A stretch of 64,000 nucleotides of DNA from contig NZ_JABBFW010000004.1 of NCBI RefSeq assembly GCF_012927045.1, positions 291,066-355,065 on the forward strand, read 5' to 3'. Positions 52,565 to 60,768 of this stretch are shown here, one piece after another (position 1 is the stretch's first letter; every line of letters begins with the position of its first letter). Below the pieces are notes generated by a model, which worked only from the letters and a program-made list of their open reading frames with translations, had not been told where the DNA came from and did not search any database. The stretch comes from Azohydromonas caseinilytica (GTDB lineage Bacteria > Pseudomonadota > Gammaproteobacteria > Burkholderiales > Burkholderiaceae_C). Position numbers and translations under genes: made by a program.

Positions 52565-53077
52565 TCAGCCCGTCGCCTCGAACGCCGGGTGGAACACCAC
52601 CGTCCCGCTGGCCCGCGTCGGCCCCAGGGGCAGGGACATGAAATATTCCGGCGGCACGCCGGGCAGCTGCAGCGCCGCCTCGGCCCTGAAGCCGAAACGC
52701 GCGTAGTAGCCCGGCTCGCCCACCAGCACACAGCCCTGCGCCCCGAGCGCCCGCAGGCGCTGCAGCCCTTGGGTGATGAGCGCGCTGCCGATGCCTCGGC
52801 GCTGCAGCTTCGGCGCCACCGACACCGGCCCCAACCCGTACCAGCCCAGGCTGCCGTCCGACACCGTCACCGGCGAGAAGGCGACGTGGCCGACGATGCG
52901 GCCGTCCGCTTCTTCCGCCACCAGCGACAGCGCGAGCGCCCCGGCGCGGCGCAGCGCCGCAACGATGAAGGCTTCCGTCTGGCGGCTGTGCGGGTGGTGC
53001 TCGAAGGCGGCGCGCGTCACCGCGGCAATGGCGTCCTCGTCGCCGGGGCGCTCGTCGCGCAGGGTGAAGGCGGTCAT
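52565..53077 (-). CDS. GNAT-family acetyltransferase (YhbS-like)
   Basis: 170 residues from ATG 53077 (an upstream in-frame GTG-region extension adds nothing conserved). YhbS-type GNAT: RDERPGDEDAIAAVTRAAFE at the start, ISV-like GPVSVAPKLQRRGIGSALI with the acetyl-CoA loop QRRGIG, and LVGEPGYYARFGF. Substrate unknown; in E. coli YhbS acetylates RNA-binding or ribosome-associated targets. Single gene on the minus strand between the tup cluster and the regulator. Confidence 0.9.
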   Translation of the reverse strand: MTAFTLRDERPGDEDAIAAVTRAAFEHHPHSRQTEAFIVAALRRAGALALSLVAEEADGRIVGHVAFSPVTVSDGSLGWYGLGPVSVAPKLQRRGIGSALITQGLQRLRALGAQGCVLVGEPGYYARFGFRAEAALQLPGVPPEYFMSLPLGPTRASGTVVFHPAFEATG

Positions 53078-53201
53078 GGCGTTCTTCCGCGTCGCTTTGG
53101 AGGGTGGGGGTCTCAATGTCCGCGATGCCATGCCGTTAAGGGGCCAGCGGGCCCGCCTTGCCCGGCCTGGTCGCGATCCGGGCCCGGGCCGGCTCAGCGC
53201 G

Positions 53202-54320
53202 TCAGGCCGTCGCCGCCTTCTTCGCCGTCCTGAAATGCCACCACGGCAGCGCCTTGGTCAGCGACAGCACCCGGCCCGCGTCGGGGGCGGCGTAGCCGGG
53301 GAGGGCCTGCAGCGCGGCGGGCCACTCGGGGCTTTCCAGCACCGCGCGCAGCGCGCGCACCGGAGCGCTCTCCAGCGCGTCCTTCAGGCACACGAGGAAG
53401 TAGTCCTCCTCGATCAGCGGCACGAAGTCCAGGCCGAACTCGCGCGCCGCGGCCTCGATGCCCGGGCCCACGTCGGCCTGCCCGCCGGCGATCGCCGCCG
53501 CCACCGCCAGGTGCGAGTCCTCGGGCCGCGCCAGGTAGCCCTCGATGGTGGAGGCCTCCACGCCGGCGCCCTGCAGCAGGTGGTCCATCAGCAGCCGCGT
53601 GCCCGAGCCGGGCTGGCGGTTGACGAAGCGCAGGCCCGAGCCGGGCAGGTCGGACACCGACAGCCGGCGCTGCGTGGCGCCGCTGGGACGCAGCATCAGG
53701 CCCTGCTGGCGGCGCAGGCAGCCGATGAGCTTGTGCACGCCCGGCTTGAGCAGCGGCTTCAGCGCGCCGGCGAACACCGGCGAGCCCTCGGGCAGCGCCG
53801 GCACGTGGAAGCCCGCCACCGTGCAGCGGCCCTGCGCCAGCGCGCGCAGCGCGTCCACGCTGCCGGCAAAGCGCAACCCGATGTGGAGCTGGCGCTGCTG
53901 GGCCAGCTCGCGCAGCAGCGGCAGGCCCAGGTCGTGGCTGGCGAAGACCTCCAGCACCAGTTGCCCGCCGTCCAGCGCCTGCGCCAGCACATGCTCCAGC
54001 TCCGCGCGCAGCGCCTCGATGTGCGGCGTCATGCGCGTGCGCGCCTGGCGCTCGGCGGCCAGCAGGCGCTGGGCGAAGGGCGTGAGCCGCGCGGCCTGGC
54101 CCTGCGTCCAGTGCACCAGCGGCTCGCCCATGACCTGCTCCCAATGCTTGAGCGAGCCCCACACATGGCGGTAGGACGCGCCCATGGCCGTGGCCGCATG
54201 GCGGATGGAACCGTGCTCCTGCAACCTGTTGAGCAGGTCGAACAACGGGTTTTCGACTTCCGGCCCGCGCTGGCCGCGGGACTCGAAGCTGTACTGCAGA
54301 TGGATGCCGCGCGTTTGCAT
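53202..54320 (-). CDS. ModE-type HTH regulator with periplasmic-binding-protein-like sensor
   Basis: 372 residues from ATG 54320. The N-terminal LysR/ModE-like winged helix (~20-105; IRHAATAMGASYRHVWGSLK, RLTPFAQRLLAAE) is followed by a PBP-like ligand domain of the molybdate/tungstate type (~115-355; QLVLEVFASHDLGLPLLREL, RFVNRQPGSGTRLLMDHLLQ, GQADVGPGIEAAAREFGLDF). Such proteins sense small molecules or oxyanions and control transport or molybdoenzyme genes. It lies downstream of tupBCA but is transcribed in the opposite direction, divergent from the TonB receptor gene, and the shared 130-bp region contains a perfect inverted repeat. Either tup genes or the receptor may be its target. Confidence 0.88.
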   Translation of the reverse strand: MQTRGIHLQYSFESRGQRGPEVENPLFDLLNRLQEHGSIRHAATAMGASYRHVWGSLKHWEQVMGEPLVHWTQGQAARLTPFAQRLLAAERQARTRMTPHIEALRAELEHVLAQALDGGQLVLEVFASHDLGLPLLRELAQQRQLHIGLRFAGSVDALRALAQGRCTVAGFHVPALPEGSPVFAGALKPLLKPGVHKLIGCLRRQQGLMLRPSGATQRRLSVSDLPGSGLRFVNRQPGSGTRLLMDHLLQGAGVEASTIEGYLARPEDSHLAVAAAIAGGQADVGPGIEAAAREFGLDFVPLIEEDYFLVCLKDALESAPVRALRAVLESPEWPAALQALPGYAAPDAGRVLSLTKALPWWHFRTAKKAATA

Positions 54321-54357
54321 AGGCGCGCGATGGTAGCGGGCGCGATTGCTCCAAAGC

Positions 54358-54384
54358 GGCACAAAAGCCACAGGGGTTTGTGCC
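54358..54384. promoter_or_regulatory. Inverted repeat between the regulator and the TonB-receptor gene
   Basis: GGCACAAA (54358-54365) and TTTGTGCC (54377-54384) are a perfect 8-bp inverted repeat with an 11-bp spacer, so the half-sites are 19 bp apart, about two helical turns. It starts 38 bp from the regulator start and 67 bp from the receptor start, an ideal place for the regulator to control both. Confidence 0.6.
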
Positions 54385-54450
54385 GGCTTGGCAGGGGCCG
54401 CCTCAACCGCTCTGATCGCGCCTGCGTTTTCGACCCCGCTTTCCCAGACC

Positions 54451-56628
54451 ATGAACATCCGAGTTTTCCCGCTGACCCCTCGTTTGCGCCCGTGCGTGCT
54501 GGCCTGCGCGGCGGCGCTGCTGTCCCTGGGCGCTGCGGCGCAGCAGGGCGCCAGCGCGCAGGAGGGCGGGGCGGCGGCGCCGGGCGAGCCGGCGCAGGTA
54601 GTGGTGACGGGCTCGGTGCGCGAGCGCGTCGCGGCCGAGGTGCCCTATGCCATCGGCGTGGTCGGCCGCGAGGAGCTGCGCGCGGCCGGGCCGATGATCA
54701 ACCTCTCCGAGGCGCTGTCGCGCGTGCCGGGGCTGATCGTCAACAACCGCAACAACTACGCGCAGGACCTGCAGGTCAGCTCGCGCGGCTTCGGTGCGCG
54801 CGCCACCTTCGGCGTGCGCGGCCTGCGCCTGTACAGCGACGGCATTCCCGCCTCCATGCCCGACGGGCAGGGGCAGGTGTCGCACTTCGACCTGGCCGGC
54901 GCCTCGCGCATCGAGGTGCTGCGCGGGCCCTTCTCGGTGCTCTACGGCAACAGCTCCGGCGGCGTGATCGCCCTGTTCAGCGCGCCGGTGCGCGAGCGCC
55001 AGGGCGAGGTGGCGCTGGACGTGGGCAGCGACGGCCTGCGCCAGCTGCGCGGCAGCGTGGAGGCGCCGCTGGGCGGCGGTTTCGATTTGCGCGTCAGCGG
55101 CACCACCATGCAGTACGACGGCTTCCGGCCCAACATGGAGGCGCGCCGCCGCACGCTCAACGCCCGGCTGGGCTGGCAGGGCGAGAGCGACCGCGTGATC
55201 GTGCAGGCCGGCTACTTCGCGCAGCCGGCGCAGGACCCGCTGGGGCTGACGGCCGCCCAGTTCGCGGCCGATCCCTACCAGACCACGCCCGAGGCGCTGG
55301 CCTTCAACACCCGCAAGGACGCCGACCAGACGCAGCTGGGCGCGAGCTGGAAGCACAGCTTCGGCGAGGGCGCGCTGCGCGACAGCCAGGTGGCGGTCTA
55401 CAGCGGCCGGCGCAGCGTGACGCAGTGGCAGGCCATCCCGGTGGGGGCACAGACCTCGCCGCGCAGCGGGGGCGGCGTCATCGACTTCGACCGCGACTAC
55501 CGCGGTGTCGATGCCCGGCTGCGCTGGGGCTGGGACAAGCTGGACCTGCTCACCGGCGTGGCCGTGGAGACTCAGGAGGACGACCGGCGCGGCTACCAGA
55601 ACTTCATCGGCACCGGCGCCGGGCAGCAGCTGGGGGTGACCGGCGCGCTGCGCCGCGACGAGCGCAACCGCGCCACCACGCGCGACGTCTACGCGCAGCT
55701 CGACTGGAGCATCGCCCCCACGCTCACGGCCAGTGCCGGCGTGCGCAGCGGCGAGGTCAAGCTGCGCACGCGCGACAACTACATCCGCCCCGGCAACCCT
55801 GACGACTCGGGCGACCTTTCCTTCAACTACACCAACCCGGTGCTGGGCCTGCGCTGGCAGGCGCTGCCCTCGCTGCAGCTGCACGCCAGCGCGGCGCGCG
55901 GCTTCGAGTCGCCCACGCTCACCGAGCTGGCCTACCAGCCCGGCTCCAACGCCGCCGCGGGCTTCAACACCGCGCTGCAGCCGCAGACCAGCCGCCAGTT
56001 CGAGCTGGGCGCCAAGTGGCGCGCGCAGCCCTGGGAAGTGGACGCCGCGCTGTTCCGGGCCGACGTGGACGACGAGATCAGCGTCGCCAGCAACACCGGC
56101 GGGCGTGCCAGCTACAAGAACGTGGGCCGCACCCGGCGCCAGGGCGTGGAGCTGTCCACCACCTGGCGTCCGCAGGCGGCGTGGCGCGCGCAGCTCGGCC
56201 TGACCTACCTGGACGCCAGCTACCGCGATCCCTTCCTGACCTGCGTGGGCACCTGCGCGGCGCCCACGCTGCCGGTGGCCGCGGGCAACCGCATCGCCGG
56301 CACCCAGCGCACCAGCGCCTTCGGCGAGGTGGCCTGGCGCGACGCGGGCCTGGGCGAGTGGGCGCTGGAGGCGCGCGCGCTGGGCCGCACCGCGGCCAAC
56401 GACGTCAATGACGAGTTCGCGCCCGGTTTCGTGGTCACCAACCTGCGCTGGGCCAAGAGCTGGCCGATGCAAGGCGGGCGCAAGGTCGAGCTGCTGGCGC
56501 GCGTGGACAACCTGGCCGACAAGGCCTACGCCGGCAGCGTGATCGTCAACGAGGGCAACCGCCGCTACTACGAGACCGCCGCGCCGCGCAGCTTCCTGCT
56601 GGGGGTGCGGGTGTATGGGGGGTTTTGA
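54451..56628 (+). CDS. pqqU: TonB-dependent receptor, probable PQQ importer (PqqU/YncD-like)
   Basis: 725 residues from ATG 54451. A Sec signal (~1-30) precedes a plug domain (~48-165) and a 22-strand-type barrel ending in ...LLGVRVYGGF, a terminal-Phe insertion signal. The plug carries INLSEALSRVPGLIVNNRNN, SRGFGARATFGVRGLRLYSD, GIPASMPDGQGQ and VLRGPFSVLYGNSSGG, and the barrel has RDERNRATTRDVYAQLDWSI and VDNLADKAYAGSVIVNEGN. From memory these match E. coli YncD, now named PqqU because it imports pyrroloquinoline quinone, far more closely than siderophore or vitamin receptors. A PQQ-dependent dehydrogenase set lies directly downstream on the same strand. No TonB box could be assigned with certainty. 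Confidence 0.85.
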   Translation: MNIRVFPLTPRLRPCVLACAAALLSLGAAAQQGASAQEGGAAAPGEPAQVVVTGSVRERVAAEVPYAIGVVGREELRAAGPMINLSEALSRVPGLIVNNRNNYAQDLQVSSRGFGARATFGVRGLRLYSDGIPASMPDGQGQVSHFDLAGASRIEVLRGPFSVLYGNSSGGVIALFSAPVRERQGEVALDVGSDGLRQLRGSVEAPLGGGFDLRVSGTTMQYDGFRPNMEARRRTLNARLGWQGESDRVIVQAGYFAQPAQDPLGLTAAQFAADPYQTTPEALAFNTRKDADQTQLGASWKHSFGEGALRDSQVAVYSGRRSVTQWQAIPVGAQTSPRSGGGVIDFDRDYRGVDARLRWGWDKLDLLTGVAVETQEDDRRGYQNFIGTGAGQQLGVTGALRRDERNRATTRDVYAQLDWSIAPTLTASAGVRSGEVKLRTRDNYIRPGNPDDSGDLSFNYTNPVLGLRWQALPSLQLHASAARGFESPTLTELAYQPGSNAAAGFNTALQPQTSRQFELGAKWRAQPWEVDAALFRADVDDEISVASNTGGRASYKNVGRTRRQGVELSTTWRPQAAWRAQLGLTYLDASYRDPFLTCVGTCAAPTLPVAAGNRIAGTQRTSAFGEVAWRDAGLGEWALEARALGRTAANDVNDEFAPGFVVTNLRWAKSWPMQGGRKVELLARVDNLADKAYAGSVIVNEGNRRYYETAAPRSFLLGVRVYGGF

Positions 56629-56750
56629 GGCGATGCCGGGCGGCTGAGGCACCGCCTTTCCCTTTGCCATAGACCTTGCTCCACCCTGGAGCACCGCCCG
56701 GGTTGTCCCGGAATGGCGGTTGATTGGGCCTGCGCGGCACAGTCAACCCC

Positions 56751-57545
56751 ATGAAAAGACGTCATGCGATGGGCGGGGTGCTGGCTGCGCTGGCGGCCCC
56801 GTGGGCCGTGTCGGCGCCGGCCGCGAATGCCCAGAAGGACCCGCTGAACTCGATGCAGTGGGAGGACATCCGGCGCGAGTTCCTGGGCCAGGCGCCGGTG
56901 GTGTTCGACGAGCGCGTGCAGGTCAGCGGCCCGGCCTTCGCCGAGGACCCGATGGCCGTGCCGGTGAGCGTGTCGGCGCTGGGGCTGCGCGACGTGACGC
57001 AGATCACCGTCATCGTGGACCGCAACCCCATCCGCAAGGTGCTGGACTTCTATCCGCGCCAGGCGCTGCCGGCACTGAGCTTCAGGTTCAAGCTGGAGCA
57101 GGCCAGCCCGGTGCGCGCGGCGGTGCGCACGGCCGACGGCGTGTGGCACGTGGGCGGCACCTGGGTCGAGTCCAGCGGCGGCGGCTGCACGGTGCCGGGG
57201 GCCACGCGCTCGGACGGCAGCTGGGCGCGCACGCTGGGGCAGGTCAGCGGCGCGCTGTTCGAGAGCCCGCTGCAGCGCGAGGCTACGCGGCTGCGGCTGC
57301 GCGTGATGCATCCCATGGACACCGGCCTCGTGGCCGGCGTGCCGGCCTTCTACCTCAACCGCCTGGCCGTGCTGGACGAGGCCGGGCGCGAACTGCTGTT
57401 GTTCCACGGCCACGAGCCGCTGAGCGAGAACCCGGTGCTGAGCTTCGAGCTGCCCGGGCGCGAACAGGCGTCGCTGCGCGTGCGCGGCAGCGACAACAAC
57501 GGCAACCGCATCGACGCGGCCATCGGCCGCCGCCTGCTGCCATGA
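56751..57545 (+). CDS. Quinoprotein-dehydrogenase-associated SoxYZ-like carrier
   Basis: 264 residues from ATG 56751. The N-terminus (MKRRHAMGGVLAALAAPWAV) is an export signal. The mature protein is a fused SoxY-like plus SoxZ-like pair: first domain with QWEDIRREFLG and VPVSVSALGL, including the SoxY C-terminal-like stretch ESSGGGCTVPG (Cys ~148), and second domain with LRLRVMHPMDTGLVAGVPAF. It corresponds to the TIGR04557 family found only beside PQQ-dependent dehydrogenases. Its role in carrying an intermediate in the quinoprotein relay is proposed, not proven. Overlaps the next gene's start (ATGA). Confidence 0.86.
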   Translation: MKRRHAMGGVLAALAAPWAVSAPAANAQKDPLNSMQWEDIRREFLGQAPVVFDERVQVSGPAFAEDPMAVPVSVSALGLRDVTQITVIVDRNPIRKVLDFYPRQALPALSFRFKLEQASPVRAAVRTADGVWHVGGTWVESSGGGCTVPGATRSDGSWARTLGQVSGALFESPLQREATRLRLRVMHPMDTGLVAGVPAFYLNRLAVLDEAGRELLLFHGHEPLSENPVLSFELPGREQASLRVRGSDNNGNRIDAAIGRRLLP

Positions 57546-58597
57546 AGCGCTTGAGAACCCTTTGCGCCGCCGCGCTGCTGGCGCTGGCCGGCACCGCCCC
57601 GGCCGCGCCCGCTGCCAGGCCCGACATCGCCAGCCTCGACTACAAGCTGCAGGCCCGCGCGCTGGCGCCGGGCGTGTGGGTAGTGGAGGGCGCCAACGCC
57701 GACTTCGAGCCGGCCAACGGTTGCAACATCATCAACACCGGCTTCATCGCCACCGGCGCGGGCGTGCTGGTCGTCAACACCGGCCCCTCGCTGAAGTACG
57801 GGCAGCAGCTGCGCGCGCTCATCGAGCGCACCGCCGGCGAGCCGGTGAAGCAGGTCATCCACCTCAACCTGCATCCCGACTACTTCCTGGGCAACCAGGC
57901 CTTTGCCGACGTGCCGCGCCTGGCCACGCCGGTCACGCGCGCGGGCATGGCGCGCGAGGCCACGGCCTACGAGGACAACCTCTACCGGATGTGCGGCGAC
58001 TGGATGAAGGGCACGCAGGCGCTGCTGCCCGACGCGGACATCGCGCCCGGCACGCTCAGGCTCGGCCAGCGCGAGTTCGAGCTGCGCGAGTACCAGGGCC
58101 ACACCGACAGCGACCTGGTGCTGGTGGACCGCGCCAGCGGCGTCGTCTTCGCCGGCGGGCTGGTGTTCGTGCAGCGCATCCCGACCACGCCGCACGCCCG
58201 CCTGCCCGAATGGCAGCGCAGCCTGCAGGCGCTGGAGCAGCAGTTGCCGCCGCAACCCGACCCCGGCGCACCGGCCGCTGGCAAGGGCCTCGCGGCGCTG
58301 GTGCCCAGCCACGGGCCGGTGCGCGCCGACACCGCCGGCATCGTCATGACGCGGCGCTACCTGGACTGGCTCGACGCCACGCTGCAGCGTGCCGCCACGC
58401 AGGGCCTGGAGATGAGCGAGCTGCTGCGCCAGCCGCTGCCCGCGGAGTTCGACGGCTGGGCCGCGCGCGCCACCGAGTACACCCGCAACGTCGTGCACCT
58501 GTACCCGCGCTACGAGCAGGCCGCGCTGCTGCCGGCCTGTGACAGCAAGGCGCGCGCGGGCTGTGCGAACCTGGGACAGCTTGCGGACAAACCCTGA
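57542..58597 (+). CDS. Quinoprotein relay metallo-beta-lactamase-fold protein
   Basis: 351 residues from ATG 57542, overlapping the SoxYZ-like gene by 4 nt. It has a Sec signal (~1-25), then a metallo-beta-lactamase fold: [40 protein letters not shown] and later GHTDSDLVL and LVPSHGPV. It fits the quinoprotein relay system zinc metallohydrolase families (TIGR04558/TIGR04559). The usual HxHxDH zinc motif reads NLHPDY (109-114), so two of four ligands differ (Asn for the first His, Tyr for the last His), while the later histidines are kept. The enzyme may bind metal differently or serve only structurally. Partner of the SoxYZ-like carrier and the ADH. Confidence 0.84.
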   Translation: MKRLRTLCAAALLALAGTAPAAPAARPDIASLDYKLQARALAPGVWVVEGANADFEPANGCNIINTGFIATGAGVLVVNTGPSLKYGQQLRALIERTAGEPVKQVIHLNLHPDYFLGNQAFADVPRLATPVTRAGMAREATAYEDNLYRMCGDWMKGTQALLPDADIAPGTLRLGQREFELREYQGHTDSDLVLVDRASGVVFAGGLVFVQRIPTTPHARLPEWQRSLQALEQQLPPQPDPGAPAAGKGLAALVPSHGPVRADTAGIVMTRRYLDWLDATLQRAATQGLEMSELLRQPLPAEFDGWAARATEYTRNVVHLYPRYEQAALLPACDSKARAGCANLGQLADKP

Positions 58598-58650
58598 TTT
58601 TGAGGGGCCTTTCGGGCGTCCGGCAGCCCGTCTGGAGCTTGACGGCGCGG

Positions 58651-58666
58651 TGGCACGCTTGTTGCG
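58651..58666 (+). promoter_or_regulatory. Sigma-54 promoter of the PQQ alcohol dehydrogenase
   Basis: TGGCACG-CTTG-TTGCG: GG (58652-58653) and GC (58664-58665) are exactly 10 bp apart, and the whole element is nearly identical to the consensus TGGCACG-N4-TTGCW. The start codon is 72 nt downstream of the -12 GC, giving a leader of about 60 nt. Confidence 0.8.
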
Positions 58667-58737
58667 CAAGCAGCCCCGCGCACAGCGGCTGCAACACCCG
58701 GTCGCCACAAACCGCATCCATTCACGAAGGAGACAAC

Positions 58738-60477
58738 ATGCGCTTCAAGATGCTCACCACGCTGGTCGCCCTGGCCATGGGCTCGATGGCTGCCCAGGCC
58801 GCCGTGACCGACAAGATGATCCTGGACGACGCCAAGACCACGGGCGACGTCCTGTCCTGGGGCATCGGCACGCAGGGCCAGCGCTACTCGCCGCTCAAGC
58901 AGATCAACGCCTCCACCATCGGCAAGCTCGCGCCGGTGTGGTCCTTCTCCTTCGGCGGCGAGAAGCAGCGCGGCCAGGAGTCGCAGCCGGTGATCCATGA
59001 CGGCGTCATGTTCGTCACCGCCTCGTACTCGCGCATCTACGCGCTGGACACCAAGACCGGCAAGAAGCTGTGGAAGTACGAGCACCGCCTGCCCGACGGC
59101 ATCATGCCCTGCTGCGACGTGATCAACCGCGGCGCCGCGCTCTACGACAACCTGGTGATCTTCGCCACGCTGGACGCGCAGCTCGTGGCGCTGGACCAGA
59201 AGACCGGCGACGTGGTGTGGAAGGAGAAGATCGACGACTACAAGGCCGGCTACTCGGCCTCGGCCGCGCCGCTGATCGTCGATGGTCTGCTGCTCACCGG
59301 TGTCTCCGGCGGCGAGTTCGGCGTGGTGGGCCGCGTCGAGGCGCGTGACGCCAAGACCGGCCAGCTGGTGTGGACCCGTCCGACGGTGGAAGGCCACATG
59401 GGCTACCGCTACGACAAGGACGGCAACAAGATCGAGAACGGCCTCTCCGGCACGCAGGGCAAGAGCTGGCCCGGCGACCTGTGGCAGACCGGTGGCGCCG
59501 CCACCTGGCTGGGCGGCACCTACGACCCGCGCACCGGCCTGGCCTACTTCGGCACCGGCAACCCCTCGCCGTGGAACTCCAACCTGCGCAAGGGCGACAA
59601 CCTGTTCTCGTGCTCGACGGTCGCGATCGACATCAAGACCGGCCAGATCAAGTGGCACTACCAGAACACGCCCAACGACGGCTGGGACTTCGACGGCGTC
59701 AACGAGTTCGTGACCTTCGATGACGGCGGCCGCATCCTGGGCGGCAAGGCCGACCGCAACGGCTTCTTCTACGTCAACGACGCCAAGACCGGCCAGCTCG
59801 TCAACGCCTTCCCCTTCGTCAAGAAGATCACCTGGGCCACCGGCATCGACCTGAAGACGGGCCGTCCCAACTACGTGCCCGAGAACCGTCCTGGCGACCC
59901 GACCGCCAGCCCCGACGGCAAGAAGGGCCAGACCGTCTTCGCCGCGCCGGGCTTCCTGGGCGGCAAGAACCAGATGCCGATGGCGTACTCGCCCGACACG
60001 AAGCTGTTCTACGTGCCGGCCAACGAGTGGGGCATGGACATCTGGAACGAGCCCATCACCTACAAGAAGGGCGCGGCCTACCTGGGCGCGGGCTTCACGA
60101 TCAAGACCCTCAACGAGGACTACATCGGCGCGATGCGCGCCATCGATCCCAAGACCGGCAAGATCGCCTGGGAGGTCAAGAACAACGCGCCGCTGTGGGG
60201 CGGCGTGCTGACCACCGGCGGCAACCTGGTGTGGTGGGGCACGCCCGAGGGCTACCTGCAGGCCGCCGACGCCAAGACCGGCAAGGTGGTGTGGAAGTTC
60301 CAGACCGGCTCCGGCGTGGTGGCGCCCCCGGTGACCTGGGAGGACAAGGGCGAGCAGTACGTCGCGGTCGTTTCCGGCTGGGGCGGCGCGGTGCCGCTGT
60401 GGGGCGGTGACGTCGCCAAGCGCGTGAACTACCTGGAGCAGGGCGGCTCCGTGTGGGTGTTCAAGCTGATGAAGTAA
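58738..60477 (+). CDS. PQQ-dependent alcohol dehydrogenase, lanthanide-type
   Basis: 579 residues from ATG 58738; AAGGAG precedes it by 6 nt. A Sec signal (~1-22) is followed by an eight-bladed propeller. Visible hallmarks: the vicinal disulfide pair Cys125-Cys126 (MPCCD), metal-site Glu193 (SGGEFGVV) and Asn275 (TGNPSPWN), catalytic Asp317 and, two residues on, Asp319 (WDFDGVNE). The Asp-x-Asp arrangement is the signature of lanthanide-using XoxF/ExaF/PedH-type enzymes, whereas calcium enzymes have Ala or Ser at the second place. It oxidises alcohols in the periplasm, passing electrons to a cytochrome c, which is not encoded in this window. Expressed from a sigma-54 promoter and followed by a clear terminator. 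No pqqABCDE genes are present, so PQQ may be imported. Confidence 0.93.
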   Translation: MRFKMLTTLVALAMGSMAAQAAVTDKMILDDAKTTGDVLSWGIGTQGQRYSPLKQINASTIGKLAPVWSFSFGGEKQRGQESQPVIHDGVMFVTASYSRIYALDTKTGKKLWKYEHRLPDGIMPCCDVINRGAALYDNLVIFATLDAQLVALDQKTGDVVWKEKIDDYKAGYSASAAPLIVDGLLLTGVSGGEFGVVGRVEARDAKTGQLVWTRPTVEGHMGYRYDKDGNKIENGLSGTQGKSWPGDLWQTGGAATWLGGTYDPRTGLAYFGTGNPSPWNSNLRKGDNLFSCSTVAIDIKTGQIKWHYQNTPNDGWDFDGVNEFVTFDDGGRILGGKADRNGFFYVNDAKTGQLVNAFPFVKKITWATGIDLKTGRPNYVPENRPGDPTASPDGKKGQTVFAAPGFLGGKNQMPMAYSPDTKLFYVPANEWGMDIWNEPITYKKGAAYLGAGFTIKTLNEDYIGAMRAIDPKTGKIAWEVKNNAPLWGGVLTTGGNLVWWGTPEGYLQAADAKTGKVVWKFQTGSGVVAPPVTWEDKGEQYVAVVSGWGGAVPLWGGDVAKRVNYLEQGGSVWVFKLMK

Positions 60478-60543
60478 TCCAGAAGAAGCAACCGGGGTGG
60501 CCAGGCCGCACGGGTCAGCAATGACCGGCGAGCCCGGCTTTCA

Positions 60544-60578
60544 ACCAGGGCTGGCGCCACGCGCCGCCCTGGTTTTTT
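60544..60578 (+). terminator. Rho-independent terminator after the ADH gene
   Basis: ACCAGGGC (60544-60551) pairs perfectly with GCCCTGGT (60566-60573), 14-nt loop, followed directly by TTTTTT (60573-60578). The best classical terminator in the window. Confidence 0.9.
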
Positions 60579-60709
60579 GCTTTGGGGCCTTGCCATGGGC
60601 TGGCCGTCGTGGCCCGCCCAGGCAAACCGGGCGTCGAGGCGCTGTCGAGATTCTTTACACCGCGGGACGGGGCCGAAAAGAACTTGTTGAAAATCAAGAA
60701 CTTGCCTGC

Positions 60710-60725
60710 TGGCGTGAAATATGCA
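60710..60725 (+). promoter_or_regulatory. Sigma-54 promoter of the PEP-CTERM gene
   Basis: TGGCGTG-AAAT-ATGCA: GG (60711-60712) and GC (60723-60724) are 10 bp apart, close to consensus. The PEP-CTERM start codon is 44 nt after the element. Sigma-54 control through the PrsK/PrsR system is known for PEP-CTERM genes. Confidence 0.7.
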
Positions 60726-60768
60726 CGCTCTTTTCACGCGTTGAAACACGCTTGAGGAGGCAGTTCTT

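Noticed and set aside
56677..56693. TGCTCC/GGAGCA inverted repeat upstream of the SoxYZ-like gene
   Set aside because: Six-bp arms are too short to call an operator without conservation data.
54403..56694. Long minus-strand frame opposite the PqqU-like receptor
   Set aside because: Antisense composition artefact; the plus strand has signal peptide, plug and barrel motifs.
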